Of a stretch of DNA of 6,856 nt, positions 6,747 to 6,856 are shown piece after piece (positions within the stretch are counted from its first letter, which is position 1; the number at the start of each line of letters is the position of its first letter). The position numbers were made by a program, and so were the translations under genes. The notes beneath the pieces were generated by a model. That model made no database searches, was not told the DNA's origin, and saw only the letters and a program-made list of their open reading frames with translations. The stretch is from Acidobacteriota bacterium (GTDB taxonomy: Bacteria; Acidobacteriota; Terriglobia; Acidiferrales; UBA7541), in NCBI GenBank assembly GCA_003131985.1, contig PKWH01000194.1, positions 7,389 through 14,244 on the forward strand, written 5' to 3'.

Positions 6747-6856
6747 ATGGCTGCAAATCTCGCTACTTTGCGCTCCAAAGTCGAACTTGCCCTGGCTGGG
6801 CGTGTCGCCGCTCCATTTACGTATCGCGATCGCCATGTAGTTGAAACTGTTTCCAC
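6747..6856 (+). CDS. RecA/ImuA-like protein, N-terminal 36 residues (gene cut by right edge)
   Basis: An open frame starts at ATG 6747 and runs off the right edge after 36 codons. The residues include LATLRSKVE (5-13), LAGRVAAPF (16-24), YRDR (26-29) and VVETVS (31-36). This resembles, from memory, the start of acidobacterial RecA-like/ImuA-family proteins, where a short helix of the LRxxVExxLAGR type and a basic segment precede a TGI-x-D-LTGG-x-P-x-G region and a RecA-type P-loop. That ATP-binding core would lie outside the window, so the identification rests on a short stretch. ImuA proteins act with ImuB and DnaE2 in damage-induced mutagenic repair. A consensus -35 box lies about 90 bases upstream. 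No convincing Shine-Dalgarno is visible. The gene overlaps the open but unlikely extension of the udgX frame on the other strand. Alternatively it could be a different protein or a chance open frame. Confidence 0.55.
   Translation, partial: MAANLATLRSKVELALAGRVAAPFTYRDRHVVETVS

Noticed and set aside
1..6856. CRISPR array, insertion sequence or tandem repeat
   Set aside because: No regularly spaced repeats, transposase motifs or terminal inverted repeats were seen on reading both strands; only short local palindromes are present.

Overview
The window reads as part of a DNA-repair neighbourhood on a bacterial chromosome, most likely from an acidobacterium. That assignment is inferred from two things. 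The first 36 residues of the gene at the right edge resemble a RecA/ImuA-like protein I associate with Acidobacteriota, and the cytochrome b fragment at the left edge looks like membrane cytochromes common there. No rRNA gene or complete tRNA confirms it.

Layout, left to right. Positions 1-362 (minus) hold the first 120 codons of a cytochrome b561-type membrane protein that runs off the left edge. Positions 363-539 are intergenic; they carry a good ribosome-binding site for that gene and a short stretch resembling the 3' end of a tRNA, but no full tRNA. Positions 540-1448 (minus) encode a DUF72/YecE-family protein. After a 38-base gap, positions 1487-5839 (minus) encode a full-length 1450-residue Lhr helicase with all superfamily-2 motifs and the long C-terminal extension. 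A 121-base gap with a weak hairpin separates it from the minus-strand gene ending at 5961. That gene is UdgX, a uracil-DNA cross-linking glycosylase recognised by its GEQPG and KRRIH motifs; its likely start is 6593. Positions 6594-6746 form a divergent promoter region with a consensus -35 box and overlapping inverted repeats. At 6747 a plus-strand gene starts and runs off the right edge; it looks like a RecA/ImuA-type SOS recombinase-like protein.

The three complete genes share one strand and could be transcribed in the order udgX, lhr, DUF72, with the RecA/ImuA-like gene divergent from them. A plausible reading is a damage-response cluster. UdgX captures uracil in DNA, Lhr translocates along single-stranded DNA and unwinds duplexes or hybrids, and the divergent gene may belong to an SOS mutasome. 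Only the protein identities rest on visible motifs; the joint function is inference. The cytochrome gene is probably unrelated and separately expressed.
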